64,000 nucleotides of DNA from positions 5,301-69,300 of the forward strand of contig CAZWTK010000007.1 in assembly GCA_964636655.1 (NCBI GenBank), in the 5' to 3' direction. The stretch comes from Fen-549 sp964636655. Lineage in GTDB: Bacteria > Actinomycetota > Thermoleophilia > Gaiellales > Gaiellaceae. The notes under the pieces are model-generated. The model ran no database searches and was not told the origin of the DNA. It saw nothing but the letters and a program-made list of their open reading frames with translations. The position numbers and the translations under genes were made by a program. Below are positions 1-8,232 of the stretch, piece after piece; position 1 is the first letter of the stretch, and every line of letters begins with the position of its first letter.

Positions 1-456
1 AGCTTCTATGCCAGCCCTTCGTCGGACGGAAAGCGGATCTTCACGGTCGCGCGCACGGGCAAGGTAATCGCTCTCGAGGCCGCGAGCGGGCGCACTCTCT
101 GGACATACAGTCTCGGAGCGCTGACCTACGGTACGCCTTCCGTCGCGAACGGCCGCATCTTCGTAGGGACTCTCGGCGGCAGCCTGAGCGCTTTCAGGGC
201 CGCAACCGGCACGCTTCTTTGGCAGACGAGCGTCTCGGGCCGCATCCTCGCCCCTTCGCTGGTGGTCGGCAACCTCGTCTTCTTCTCGACGTTGGAAGGC
301 GACACCTACGCCGCCCGCACCACGGACGGGAAGATCGTCTGGCACGTGGGCATGGGGAAGTTCTCGCCGGGGATCGCGACCAACCATGCCTACTACTTCT
401 CGCTTAACGGTCGGCTCGTAGCCTTTCGAGGCCGGTTCACCAAGGCACAGGGCTGA
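1..456 (+). CDS. PQQ-type beta-propeller repeat protein, C-terminal part
   Basis: The open frame enters from the left edge with no start codon in the window, so only the last 151 residues are visible. They hold successive blades of the PQQ/BamB-like propeller type, each with a strand, a glycine turn and a Trp-containing motif such as LEAASGRTLWTYSLG, ATGTLLWQTSVSG and TDGKIVWHVGMG. Such domains are usually extracytoplasmic scaffolds or quinoprotein dehydrogenases. The catalytic region cannot be judged from this end. The gene stops 33 bases before the membrane glycosyltransferase and may be co-transcribed with it. The fold is clear; the function is not assigned. Confidence 0.8.
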   Translation, partial: SFYASPSSDGKRIFTVARTGKVIALEAASGRTLWTYSLGALTYGTPSVANGRIFVGTLGGSLSAFRAATGTLLWQTSVSGRILAPSLVVGNLVFFSTLEGDTYAARTTDGKIVWHVGMGKFSPGIATNHAYYFSLNGRLVAFRGRFTKAQG

Positions 457-489
457 GTTACTATCGGCGCCGGTCGTGAAGATGGGACC

Positions 490-1893
490 GTGCACCAGTT
501 GAGGCGAGCAAACGGCCGCGTGCTCTCGGGCAGTGAGGCCTGGCTTCTGGTCGCCGCGCTCGGCGGGCTCGTCGTGCTCAACGTGCCGGTGCTCGGTCTC
601 GACGCCTGGACCTTCCACACCGGCCCTGTCCATGCCAGCGGCCTGTTCGCCTCGCTCGTATCGGCGGCGCACGGGCGCTGGGATCTGGGCCTGCTGCGCT
701 CGAGCGCCGTGCTCGCGGGCGTTTTAGTGGCCGCTCTCACGGCCGCCGTTCTCGCCTGCGGTCGCCTGCGCCTACGCTGGGCTGTCGCCTGCGCCGTGGT
801 CGTCATCGCCGCGCTTCTGCTGCCCGGGGTGGCACTGCAGGCGGGCTTGCGGCAATCGACGGCGCCGTGGTTCTACACGAACGACTCGACGTACCAGATC
901 GAGATCGCCGGCAAGCTCTTGCAGCACGGCTCCAATCCCTACGGGCACGACTACGCCTCCTCAGGGCTCGAGCGCTTCTACAGCCTCGACGGCAGCGTCG
1001 AGCCGCAAGTCGAGAAGCAGCAGGTGGCGCTGCACCACTTCGCCTACTTTCCCGGCGGCGCGATCGCTGCGGCGGCCTGGGGGGCTCTGCCCAAGCCGCT
1101 GTCCGATTTCCGCTTCCTGGTAGTGCTGTGCGCGCTTGCGCTGTTCCCTGCCGCCTTGCTGTTCCCGGGTCGGCTCGGGCCTCGACTGGCGCTCGGAGCG
1201 CTTCTGGCGGCCAACCCTCTGATCGTTCACTCGGCCTGGTTCGGCACGGCCGACGCGCTCAGCCTTCTGCTCGTGGTCTGCGCCTTCGGGCTCGCCTCGC
1301 GCTCGCGCTCAAGCGCGGCGGCAGGGCTGCTCGGGGGCGCCGTGCTGTGCAAGCAGTTCGCCCTCGTTGCCGCGCCCTTCCTCTTCCTCATGTTTCTGCG
1401 TAAGACGGAGTGGCGGCGGCTCAAGGCCCCGGTGATCTACTTCTCGGCCGTTGTTCTGGCGGGCCTGCTCCCGTTTCTCGTCGCCGGTCCGGGGGCACTC
1501 TGGACCGACACGGTTAAGTACGGCACGGGCACCTACCGCATCATCGGCTACGGCCTCTCCGCTCTGCTTCTGCGCGCGCACGTGATCTCGAGCCGCACGG
1601 GCTACTACCCGTTCGTTCCGCTGGCGCTGGCGGTCTGGTTGCCGGTAACGCTGTGGCTGCTCTGGCTCCAGCGGCGCTCGCAATCGCTCTGGAGCGGAGC
1701 GGTCGGGTTCTCTCTCTCGGTCTTCCTGCTGCTCTTCATCGCGCGCGTCTTCCAGACCTCGTATCTGGTCTGGCCGCTCAGCGGGGGCCTGATCGCCCTG
1801 CTACTTAAGGGCGCCGAGGAGCGGGAGGGACTGGCTAACCAGGCGACCGCGACGACGAAGAGGGCGCCCGTCGCCGAGGCGGAAGCGCGTTGA
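490..1893 (+). CDS. Polytopic membrane glycosyltransferase-like protein (GT-C/GT87 type)
   Basis: This 467-residue protein is made almost entirely of hydrophobic helices separated by short polar loops. One long extracytoplasmic loop after the third or fourth helix (around residues 125-180) contains FYTNDSTYQIEIAGKLLQ and SNPYGHDY, the kind of acidic first loop seen in GT-C polyprenyl-phosphate-sugar transferases (DUF2029/GT87). The start is a GTG. The stop overlaps the TTG start of the next gene by four bases, so the two are translationally coupled. From the family and its neighbours it probably moves a sugar from a lipid-linked donor onto a surface glycan. The exact donor and acceptor cannot be read from the sequence. 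Confidence 0.7.
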   Translation: MHQLRRANGRVLSGSEAWLLVAALGGLVVLNVPVLGLDAWTFHTGPVHASGLFASLVSAAHGRWDLGLLRSSAVLAGVLVAALTAAVLACGRLRLRWAVACAVVVIAALLLPGVALQAGLRQSTAPWFYTNDSTYQIEIAGKLLQHGSNPYGHDYASSGLERFYSLDGSVEPQVEKQQVALHHFAYFPGGAIAAAAWGALPKPLSDFRFLVVLCALALFPAALLFPGRLGPRLALGALLAANPLIVHSAWFGTADALSLLLVVCAFGLASRSRSSAAAGLLGGAVLCKQFALVAAPFLFLMFLRKTEWRRLKAPVIYFSAVVLAGLLPFLVAGPGALWTDTVKYGTGTYRIIGYGLSALLLRAHVISSRTGYYPFVPLALAVWLPVTLWLLWLQRRSQSLWSGAVGFSLSVFLLLFIARVFQTSYLVWPLSGGLIALLLKGAEEREGLANQATATTKRAPVAEAEAR

Positions 1894-3134
1894 TACCGGA
1901 GCAGATCGAGCGGCGAGCCCGCTGGGTGCTCGACACGATCGGGGCGAGCGAGCTCGGCTTCGGCGACGATCTTGCCTACGACGCGCAGGCCTGGGAGGAG
2001 GTGGCGCGCGGCAGGCGCCCCAAGGGAGACGACCTGGCCGCGGCCTTCTTCGATCTGGCCCGCGTCGAGGAGCTGGACGGGCGCCGCGACGAGCACGGGC
2101 GCTTCCTGGCCGCGTACTCCTCGCTCGATCCGCTCGATCCGCCGCTCGAGCGCCTGCGCCGCAGGCTGGGTGTTGAGCCTCGCCGCTGGGGTGGTGCCCG
2201 TTTCGCGGTCGCTCTCTCGACCGACGTGGACGTGCCCTGGCGCTGGAGGCGGCGCGCCGTTCTCGGCTCGGCGGCGCGGCTCAAGAGCGCCGCTCTAAAG
2301 GGCCGGCTTCGGCCGGCATACGGGGAAGCGAGAGCTCTGGCCGGCGTTCCGCTGCACAAGCTGCGGGGGAGCGACCCCTACTGGCGGTTCGAGCAGGTCA
2401 CGGCCGAGCTCGAGCGCCACGGCGCCCGCTCGACCTTCTTCGTCATGGCCGGCCATCGTCATCCGGCCGACGGCCCCGCGCCCGAGCTGTACGACCGGCT
2501 TCGCCCGAGGTTGGTGGAGACACTGCTCGACGGCGGCGCCGAGGTTGCGTTGCACGGTAGTTACACCGCCGCCGACGATCCGAGCCAGCTCGCGCTCGAG
2601 ACCGAGCGGCTGCGCGAGCTCGCCGGCCCGGTTTCCGGACAGCGTTTTCACTATCTGCGCCTCGACATGAGGCGGAACCTGGGCGCGATCGAGAAGCTCG
2701 GCTTCGTCTACGACTGCTCGCTCGGCTTCCCCGATCAGCTCGGTTTCCGCGCCGGCATCGCGCAGCCGTTTCGCCCCTGGAACTTCGCGACCGATCGCCC
2801 CTTCGACCTGGTCGAGATCCCGCTTGCCGTAATGGACGCCACACTGGCCGAGGAGAACTACCTGGATCTCTCGGCTCGGCAGGCCGAGCCGCGCCTGCTC
2901 GAGTTGCTCGACTGGGCGCAGGAGAACGGCGGCGCCTTCTCGCTGCTCTGGCACCCCGGCAGCTTCGACCCGGCCGGGGCGCCCGGCTGGGACAGGCTCT
3001 TCTTCAGCTTCGTCGACGCCGTTCGCGAGCGCGGCGGGGTATGCCTGAGCTGCGGCGAGCTGGCCGCCGAGGCGGCGACCGCGCTTCCCCGTGCTTCGGG
3101 CGGCGGCGGTGCCCGAAACGGGGCACGGTTATAG
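1890..3134 (+). CDS. NodB-type polysaccharide deacetylase family protein
   Basis: The product is 414 residues, begins at a TTG overlapping the previous stop, and has an N-terminal helical extension of about 110 residues before the deacetylase fold. The fold shows STDVDVPWRW (the metal/catalytic Asp strand), STFFVMAGHRHPAD, ALHGSYTAADDPSQL and a late LLWHPGSFDP. These match the order of conserved strands in carbohydrate esterase 4 proteins, although the classical HxxxH metal pair is not obvious. It is likely to remove acyl groups from a surface polysaccharide or a lipid-linked precursor. It is coupled to the membrane glycosyltransferase upstream and followed after 82 bases by the PIG-L deacetylase, so three carbohydrate-modifying genes lie in one direction. 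Confidence 0.75.
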   Translation: MIPEQIERRARWVLDTIGASELGFGDDLAYDAQAWEEVARGRRPKGDDLAAAFFDLARVEELDGRRDEHGRFLAAYSSLDPLDPPLERLRRRLGVEPRRWGGARFAVALSTDVDVPWRWRRRAVLGSAARLKSAALKGRLRPAYGEARALAGVPLHKLRGSDPYWRFEQVTAELERHGARSTFFVMAGHRHPADGPAPELYDRLRPRLVETLLDGGAEVALHGSYTAADDPSQLALETERLRELAGPVSGQRFHYLRLDMRRNLGAIEKLGFVYDCSLGFPDQLGFRAGIAQPFRPWNFATDRPFDLVEIPLAVMDATLAEENYLDLSARQAEPRLLELLDWAQENGGAFSLLWHPGSFDPAGAPGWDRLFFSFVDAVRERGGVCLSCGELAAEAATALPRASGGGGARNGARL

Positions 3135-3216
3135 TTCGGGCCGGATTGTCGGATGCCGTGGGAGCCCGTTCGGAGTCGATCGTTCTCCCCGCCAGGCCAA
3201 CAGATCGAAGGAGAAC

Positions 3217-3864
3217 GTGATCGCCGACCTCTGGAAGCGCGCTTTGGTACTCGCCCCGCACACCGACGACGGTGAGCTGGGCTGTGGCGGCTCGCTCGCT
3301 CTGCTTGCCGCGTCGGGCTGCCACGTTCGCTACATCGCCTTCTCGATCGCCAATCGATCACTTCCGGCGGGCTTTCCGCCCGACACGCTGGCGCACGAGG
3401 CCAGGGAGGCGACCGCGACGCTCGGGATCGAGGACGTCGTTCTGCACGACTTCGATGTGCGCACCTTCCCCAAGCATCGCCAGGAGATCCTCGAGCTGCT
3501 GGTCGAGGAGTCGAAGCAGTTCAAGCCCGATGTCGTCTTCCAGCCCTCGCCCTCCGACATGCATCAGGATCACCAGACGATCGCCAAGGAGGGGTTGCGC
3601 GCCTTCAAGCGCACGACGGTGCTCGGTTACCTGCTGCCCTGGAACACCTCCGGCTTCTCGGACGACTGCTACATCGCCTTCGGCGAGCACGAGCTGGCGC
3701 AGAAGATCGAGGCGGTGGGCAAGTACGTGTCGCAGAGTCATCGCTCCTACGCCGATCCCGACTACATCCGCAGCCTGGCCAGGGTGCACGGCGTCACCAT
3801 CGGGCGGCCGCTGGCCGAGGTGTTCAAGGTGCAGCGGCTGGTGCTCGATCCGCTGGCTGAGTAA
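3217..3864 (+). CDS. PIG-L (LmbE) family zinc-dependent N-deacetylase
   Basis: The 215-residue product carries the PIG-L metal motif LAPHTDDGELGCGG near its start (His15, Asp18) and the second ligand motif SDMHQDHQTI around residue 115. Family members remove N-acetyl groups from GlcNAc-containing substrates such as mycothiol precursors, GlcNAc-PI and lipid-linked sugars. The GTG at 3217 was chosen because AAGGAGA lies just ahead of it and it begins directly before the first beta strand; a reading from 3091 would overlap the preceding gene. Its location next to a NodB-type deacetylase suggests it acts on a surface-glycan sugar. Confidence 0.88.
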   Translation: MIADLWKRALVLAPHTDDGELGCGGSLALLAASGCHVRYIAFSIANRSLPAGFPPDTLAHEAREATATLGIEDVVLHDFDVRTFPKHRQEILELLVEESKQFKPDVVFQPSPSDMHQDHQTIAKEGLRAFKRTTVLGYLLPWNTSGFSDDCYIAFGEHELAQKIEAVGKYVSQSHRSYADPDYIRSLARVHGVTIGRPLAEVFKVQRLVLDPLAE

Positions 3865-3900
3865 CGCACGGGCGGACGCTGACGACCTCCAAGGCCGAAC

Positions 3901-4275
3901 CTCGGAGGCCGCGAGCCGAAGGCGGTAGCTGCCGATTCTGACCGGCTTCCCGGCGAAGAGCCTCTTGACGGATATTTGCTTCCGGCCCCTGAGGTAGCTC
4001 GTCTTCACGACGCTCTCGACCAGCCGTCACTTCTTCCCTTTCTTGAGCGTGAGCCGATAAGAGAAGCTCTTGCTCGGCGTCGAGAACCTGTAGACGAGCT
4101 TGACCGATCCGGCCTGGGATTTCGTGAAGACCTTCTCGGTCAGGTGTGCGGAAAACTTCGCGGAGGCGGCGCTCGGTGCGGCGCCCGCAAAACCAACGAG
4201 AGAGGAGGCCAGAAACGCGAGGCCGAGTAAAAGGCCGGGAAGCCCGCGGGGGCTGAGCGAAACGACCCGGAACAT
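3901..4275 (-). pseudogene. Small secreted protein interrupted by an in-frame TGA
   Basis: On the minus strand an ATG at 4275, preceded by a strong AGGAGAGAG Shine-Dalgarno, opens a frame with a signal peptide (LLLGLAFLASSLVGFAGAA) and a beta-rich segment ending FSYRLTLKKGKK at a TGA (4027-4029). The same frame continues without gap after the TGA as VKTSYLRGRKQISVKRL, FAGKPVRIGSYRLRLAAS, which reads like the second half of the same domain. Beyond about 3901 the similarity stops. The intact start signals suggest it is still translated to 82 residues. A recently acquired stop, or less likely readthrough, would explain the pattern. I do not know the function of the family. Confidence 0.6.
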
Positions 4276-4457
4276 ATCTCTCTCCTGGCGTAGACCTCTG
4301 GCGGCGTTGACAGAGGACTATGCGCCGGAGTTTTTCGCTCTCGAATTGCAGCGCAATAGCTCGCGCCGCATTCTTACGCTCTCTCTTCTCAAAGGATTAT
4401 TCGGCTTTTCTCAGCTTCTGTGCCGAAATGCACGAATTCGCGCGGCGAGAGGTCTCG

Positions 4458-5492
4458 CTAGGACTCGTCCCAGCCGAGTTGATCGAAGTAGCGGAGCGTT
4501 CGCCGGCTGGGGCGGATGCGCGTCGAGTAGGCGCGCAGCTCGTCGGCCGAGAGCTCGCCGACTGCGCGTTTCAGCGCCAGGTAGGGAAAGTTGAAGTCTT
4601 CCTGGTAGGGCACGGTCGAGATGCGCGGATTGATCTCGATCACGCAGTCACCGACCAGGTTGACGCTGAAGAAGCCGTCGAAAGCGAGCTCGCGAACTAT
4701 CTTGGCGCCGGCCTCCATCAGCTCGGGGCTGTCGAGAGTCTCGAAGTACATGGCCAGGCCGGCGCGCATCGACTCGCGCGTCTTCGGGTAGCCGAGCAGG
4801 ATCTCGCCTTGCTCGGCGTAGCCGTCGATGGTGCGCTCCATGCCGGTTGCAAGCTCCATCACCAGCCACTCGACACCCGTTCCTCCAGCCAGGTCGGTGG
4901 CCTCCTCGAGCCTAAGCGACTCGGGCATGCCCGGGCGATTCTCGAGCAGCTGCCTGCGCCGGTCGGCCGAGGCCGAGATGACGCGAAAGCCCCGCGTCCC
5001 CGAGGAGACGAGCGGCTTCATGCAGATCTCGCGCTCGGGATAGCCGAGCTCGCGCCCCGCCCGCTCGAACTCGGCCGGCGTGGTGGCGCGGCGCCAGCCG
5101 GGGACGCGCACTCCGATCCTGTCACAGAGGGCGAAGGTCTCGGCCTTGTCGTTGGCGCGCCTGATCGCTTCGATCGAGGCCACGACGACGACGACGTCCC
5201 CGAAGCGATCCTTCTCGAGCGCCAGGCCCTCGAGCGTGTAGGAGGACTGCGGCAAGACGACGTCCACCCGTTCGCGGCGGCAGATGTCGAGCACGGCGCC
5301 GGCGAAGCCGGGATCACTTCCGGCCGGGACGGTCGCAAAAACGTCGCAGAGGTGGCGCCCGATCGCCCGCTCGTTCATCTCGACGCCGACCAGGCGCACC
5401 TCCCGCTCGCCGTTCTCGCGCAGCGAGCGCAACAGCGCGACGGTTCCGGGGCAACCGACTGCGGTGACGAGAATGGTGAGCGGCTCGAGCAT
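4458..5492 (-). CDS. ATP-grasp domain protein (carbamoyl-phosphate-synthase-like)
   Basis: The 344-residue protein begins with a Rossmann-like pre-grasp domain (ILVTAVGCPGTVALLRSLRE) and continues into an ATP-grasp fold with EICMKPLVSSGTRGF (glycine-rich ATP loop), EWLVMELATGMERTIDGY and the metal-binding DCVIEINPRIST. ATP-grasp enzymes of this layout join a carboxylate to an amine or other nucleophile through an acyl phosphate. The ATG at 5492 starts right at the first strand; a longer frame upstream is low in protein-like content. It sits in the surface-polysaccharide region, where such ligases often decorate sugars or lipids with amino acids. The substrate cannot be assigned. Confidence 0.8.
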   Translation of the reverse strand: MLEPLTILVTAVGCPGTVALLRSLRENGEREVRLVGVEMNERAIGRHLCDVFATVPAGSDPGFAGAVLDICRRERVDVVLPQSSYTLEGLALEKDRFGDVVVVVASIEAIRRANDKAETFALCDRIGVRVPGWRRATTPAEFERAGRELGYPEREICMKPLVSSGTRGFRVISASADRRRQLLENRPGMPESLRLEEATDLAGGTGVEWLVMELATGMERTIDGYAEQGEILLGYPKTRESMRAGLAMYFETLDSPELMEAGAKIVRELAFDGFFSVNLVGDCVIEINPRISTVPYQEDFNFPYLALKRAVGELSADELRAYSTRIRPSRRTLRYFDQLGWDES

Positions 5493-5587
5493 CTTCGGTC
5501 GCGCGCGGCTGAGGCGCGCAAGGCGTAATCGTAGTGGGGTTGGGGCGCCGTGGGCTCGAGCATCTGGCCGGTCCACCGGCGGGCAGA

Positions 5588-5977
5588 TCAGAGGCCGGAT
5601 GTAAAGAGAAAGGCGAGCCGACCCCAGCGCGCGATCTCGCAGCCGTTCGTGCGCTTGAAGTCGGCCTCGATCGGTTGACCTGCGAGGCGCCCACTGACTC
5701 GGGCGGTCTGCGGGCCGCCGTAGATCTCGCTGCAGACCGTGCCGGTCGGCACCGGAGCGAAGGCCGCGGCTTCGATTCGTTGCAGCTTCGAGCAGGCCGC
5801 GCGGGCCTTGGGAAGGCTGCCCGTTCCCTGGGGGCAGTTGAGCGTGCGGCTGATGCTCACGCCCGTCTTGCCCTGCGGCCAGACCGTGATGCGCAGATCG
5901 GTCACCGCGCCCGAGTCGGAAGAGCCGCCGCATCCGGCCGGCACGAGCAGAAGGAGCATGACCAGAGCTCGGCTCAT
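5588..5977 (-). CDS. SSI-family protease-inhibitor-like lipoprotein
   Basis: The 129-residue product has a lipoprotein signal peptide with lipobox LVPAGC (lipidated Cys16) and then a domain matching the Streptomyces subtilisin inhibitor family: TLNCPQGTGSLPKARAAC, VCSEIYGGPQTARVSG and FKRTNGCEIARWG. Cys48, Cys62, Cys82 and Cys113 have almost the spacing of the two disulfides of SSI. The position equivalent to the reactive P1 site lies in CSEIY, so a Glu would take that place rather than the Met of SSI; inhibition of subtilisin-like proteases is therefore uncertain. It is probably anchored to the outer face of the membrane. Confidence 0.82.
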   Translation of the reverse strand: MSRALVMLLLLVPAGCGGSSDSGAVTDLRITVWPQGKTGVSISRTLNCPQGTGSLPKARAACSKLQRIEAAAFAPVPTGTVCSEIYGGPQTARVSGRLAGQPIEADFKRTNGCEIARWGRLAFLFTSGL

Positions 5978-6019
5978 CTCGCTGGAAGTAGGCTGCCGCC
6001 GGTCTGGCGGTTCGCCGAG

Positions 6020-6850
6020 CTAGGCACTCTCTTCCGGGCGGAGCCTGGCGCGACGCCCGCGCAGTAGGTCGTAGCCCTGGCGAAGGCACGGCGTGCGATC
6101 GATCAGCGCGCTCACGTCGTCGGTATCCGCCGCGCCCTCCTCGGTCACGACACGGTCGATTAACGCCGTTGGAACCAGCTCGAAGGTGTCCTCCGTGGGC
6201 GGCTCGGGGTCGAAAGGCGCCAGCTTGAAGGTCTCGCAGGCGACGATGACCGTTACACCCGCGTCCTTCGCGGCGCTCGCGATTGCCCGCGTCCCGATCT
6301 TGTTGACGAGCGAGCCGTCGCTGAAGACCGTGTCGGCTCCGAGCAGAACGAGATCGCTCTCACGGGCGGCGTCGGGGCCCTCGGCGTCGGAGACCAGCTC
6401 GACGACGACCCCTTCGGCCTTCAGCGCCGCCGCGAGCCCGCGGCCCTCGCCGCCGGGCTCTGAGACGGTGCAGAAGACCTGCCGGGGCGGAGTGTGAACC
6501 AGCGCCTCGTGCACCGTGCCCGAGGCCGAGTGCGTCGTCACGGTGCCCGAGATATCCGCGGCCAGCATGATCGCAATGGCCTTGGCCGCGCGATCGCGCC
6601 CGCCGATCACCGCTTCGGCCTCGGCGACGACCTGCTCGGGCGTCCCGGCGCCGATCACGCGGCCCACCGCGCCGGCGATCGCGCCGAGTGAGATTCGCGT
6701 CGAAGCGAGGATGCGAGCGACCTCGACCGGGTCTTCGCCGTCTTTCACCGCCTCGACCAAGGCCTCGAGCGCATGCCTGGCCATCCAGCTCGCGCCGTGG
6801 TGATGTTCCTCCTTCAGCTCGCGTACTCGCGCTTCGAGCGCGGAGTTCAT
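6020..6850 (-). CDS. Initiation factor 2B alpha/MtnA-like family protein
   Basis: The 276-residue protein has a helical N-terminal domain followed by a Rossmann-like part with TVTTHSASGTVHEAL, VFCTVSEPGGEG and LVLLGADTVFSDGSLVNKIGT, a pattern shared by eIF-2B subunits, methylthioribose-1-phosphate isomerase and ribose-1,5-bisphosphate isomerase. The GADxVxxDGxxxNKxGT signature carries the Asp used by the isomerases. In bacteria and archaea these proteins isomerise phosphorylated pentoses. The ATG at 6850 was preferred to upstream codons because the family starts with this helix. Substrate unknown. It is divergent from the next ATP-grasp gene, with about 80 bases between the starts for two promoters. 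Confidence 0.8.
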   Translation of the reverse strand: MNSALEARVRELKEEHHHGASWMARHALEALVEAVKDGEDPVEVARILASTRISLGAIAGAVGRVIGAGTPEQVVAEAEAVIGGRDRAAKAIAIMLAADISGTVTTHSASGTVHEALVHTPPRQVFCTVSEPGGEGRGLAAALKAEGVVVELVSDAEGPDAARESDLVLLGADTVFSDGSLVNKIGTRAIASAAKDAGVTVIVACETFKLAPFDPEPPTEDTFELVPTALIDRVVTEEGAADTDDVSALIDRTPCLRQGYDLLRGRRARLRPEESA

Positions 6851-6932
6851 GACCCTATTGTCGTGCCTCGAGCGCCCTAACGCCAACTCCCCGTAAGCGC
6901 GCCGTCGCCCGCAGGCGCGAGAATGGGTCTCC

Positions 6933-8171
6933 GTGACGGGCGATTCTCATGTCTGGGCAAAGCGGTTGCTCGTGCTTGGGGCGGGGCCCGGGCAGCTTGG
7001 CCTGCTCGAAGCCGCGCGCCAGCGGGAGCTCTACGTGATAGCCGCCGATCGCGAGGCGGGGGCACCGGGCTTTCCGCTCGCCGATCGGCGTGCATTGATC
7101 TCGGCCGAGGACGAGCCGGCGCTCGAGCGGCTGGCTTCGGCCGAGGAGATCGACGGCGTGATCGCGCCCGGGATCGACTGGTCGGTTGCGATCGCGGCGC
7201 GCATCTCGGCCAAGCTCGGCCTGCCCCATCCACTCAGCGTAGAGAGCGCCCAGCTGGCCGTCTCGAAGCTACGGCAGCGCGAGCGCTTCGCCGAGGCTGG
7301 GCTTCCCTTTGCCAGGTACGCCGTGGCGAGCCGCGGCGAGGAGGCCGAAGCCGCCGCCGCCGAGCTCGGCTTTCCGCTCGTGGTGAAGGCGCCCGATCGC
7401 CAGGGGCAGCGGGGGCTTGCGCTCGCCCGCGGGCGCGAGGAGCTCGGACCCGCCGTCGAGCGGGCGCTGGCGGCTTCCCGCTCCGGGCTCTGCATCGTCG
7501 AGCAACTCGAGCCCGGTCGCGAGGCGACGGTGATCGGCTTCTCGCTCGACGGCCGCTATCACGCGCTCGCCGTGACCGATCGTCGCAGTGCCTCGGCGCC
7601 CGCTTTCGGGGTGTCGCTGGAGCACGCCTGGCCTTCGTCGCTCGATGATGCCGAGCTGGAGAAGACGACCGAGATCGCCGGGCGCGCGGTGGCCTCACTG
7701 GGAATCGAGCAGGGGCCCAGCTACGTACAGATGATCGTGGGCGAGCGGGGGCCGCGTGTGGTTGAGCTCGCGGCAAGGCTGGGCGGCGGGCACGATGCCG
7801 AGCTGGTCGAGGCCGCGCTCGGGATCGAGCTGAACGGGCTCGCGCTGGCGGCGGCGCTGGGGGAGACGATCGAGCCCCGGGCCCTGGTTCCACGTGCTCT
7901 CGCCGGCGGCGCCTGCACGCGCTTTTTGATTGCGCCCGAAGGTGAGCTCGTTGCCGTTCACAGAGTCGAAGAGGCAAGTGCGCTGGAGGGCGTCAAGCGC
8001 GTTCGCCTCTACCGCGAGCCCGGCTATGTCTTTACTCCCTTCCTCTCACGGTCGGATCGCGCCGGCTCGTTGCTCGTGCTTGGGCCCGATCAGGAACATG
8101 CGGTCGAGCGCGCGCGGGAGGCGGCCGATCTCATACGCTTCGAGGTCGCGGGCGCGAGCGCTCCCCGCTGA
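6933..8171 (+). CDS. ATP-grasp ligase family protein
   Basis: The 412-residue protein opens with a pre-grasp domain (LLVLGAGPGQLGLLEAARQR), followed by ELGFPLVVKAPDRQGQRG (ATP-binding loop), LCIVEQLEPGREATVIGF and PRVVELAARLGGGHDAELV, in which the Glu and Arg match the metal-binding strand of the L-amino-acid ligase/PurK-like group. A C-terminal beta domain with ALAGGACTRFLIAPEGEL follows, as in dipeptide-ligase-type enzymes. The start is GTG. It probably catalyses ATP-dependent amide formation on a small molecule or sugar; this is family inference only. It reads in the same direction as the following glycosyltransferases. Confidence 0.78.
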   Translation: MTGDSHVWAKRLLVLGAGPGQLGLLEAARQRELYVIAADREAGAPGFPLADRRALISAEDEPALERLASAEEIDGVIAPGIDWSVAIAARISAKLGLPHPLSVESAQLAVSKLRQRERFAEAGLPFARYAVASRGEEAEAAAAELGFPLVVKAPDRQGQRGLALARGREELGPAVERALAASRSGLCIVEQLEPGREATVIGFSLDGRYHALAVTDRRSASAPAFGVSLEHAWPSSLDDAELEKTTEIAGRAVASLGIEQGPSYVQMIVGERGPRVVELAARLGGGHDAELVEAALGIELNGLALAAALGETIEPRALVPRALAGGACTRFLIAPEGELVAVHRVEEASALEGVKRVRLYREPGYVFTPFLSRSDRAGSLLVLGPDQEHAVERAREAADLIRFEVAGASAPR

Positions 8172-8232
8172 GGCCCGCTACGACGATGAGACTCTTCTCT
8201 CGAATAGTGGTCAGGCGCTCGGGAGCCGGCCG

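Noticed and set aside
4307..4312. TTGACA as a -35 box
   Set aside because: No suitable -10 element lies 16-18 bases downstream and no gene starts there on the plus strand.
4320..5528. Plus-strand open frame opposite the ATP-grasp gene
   Set aside because: Rich in Arg, Ala and Glu without any domain pattern; the other strand encodes a clear ATP-grasp protein.
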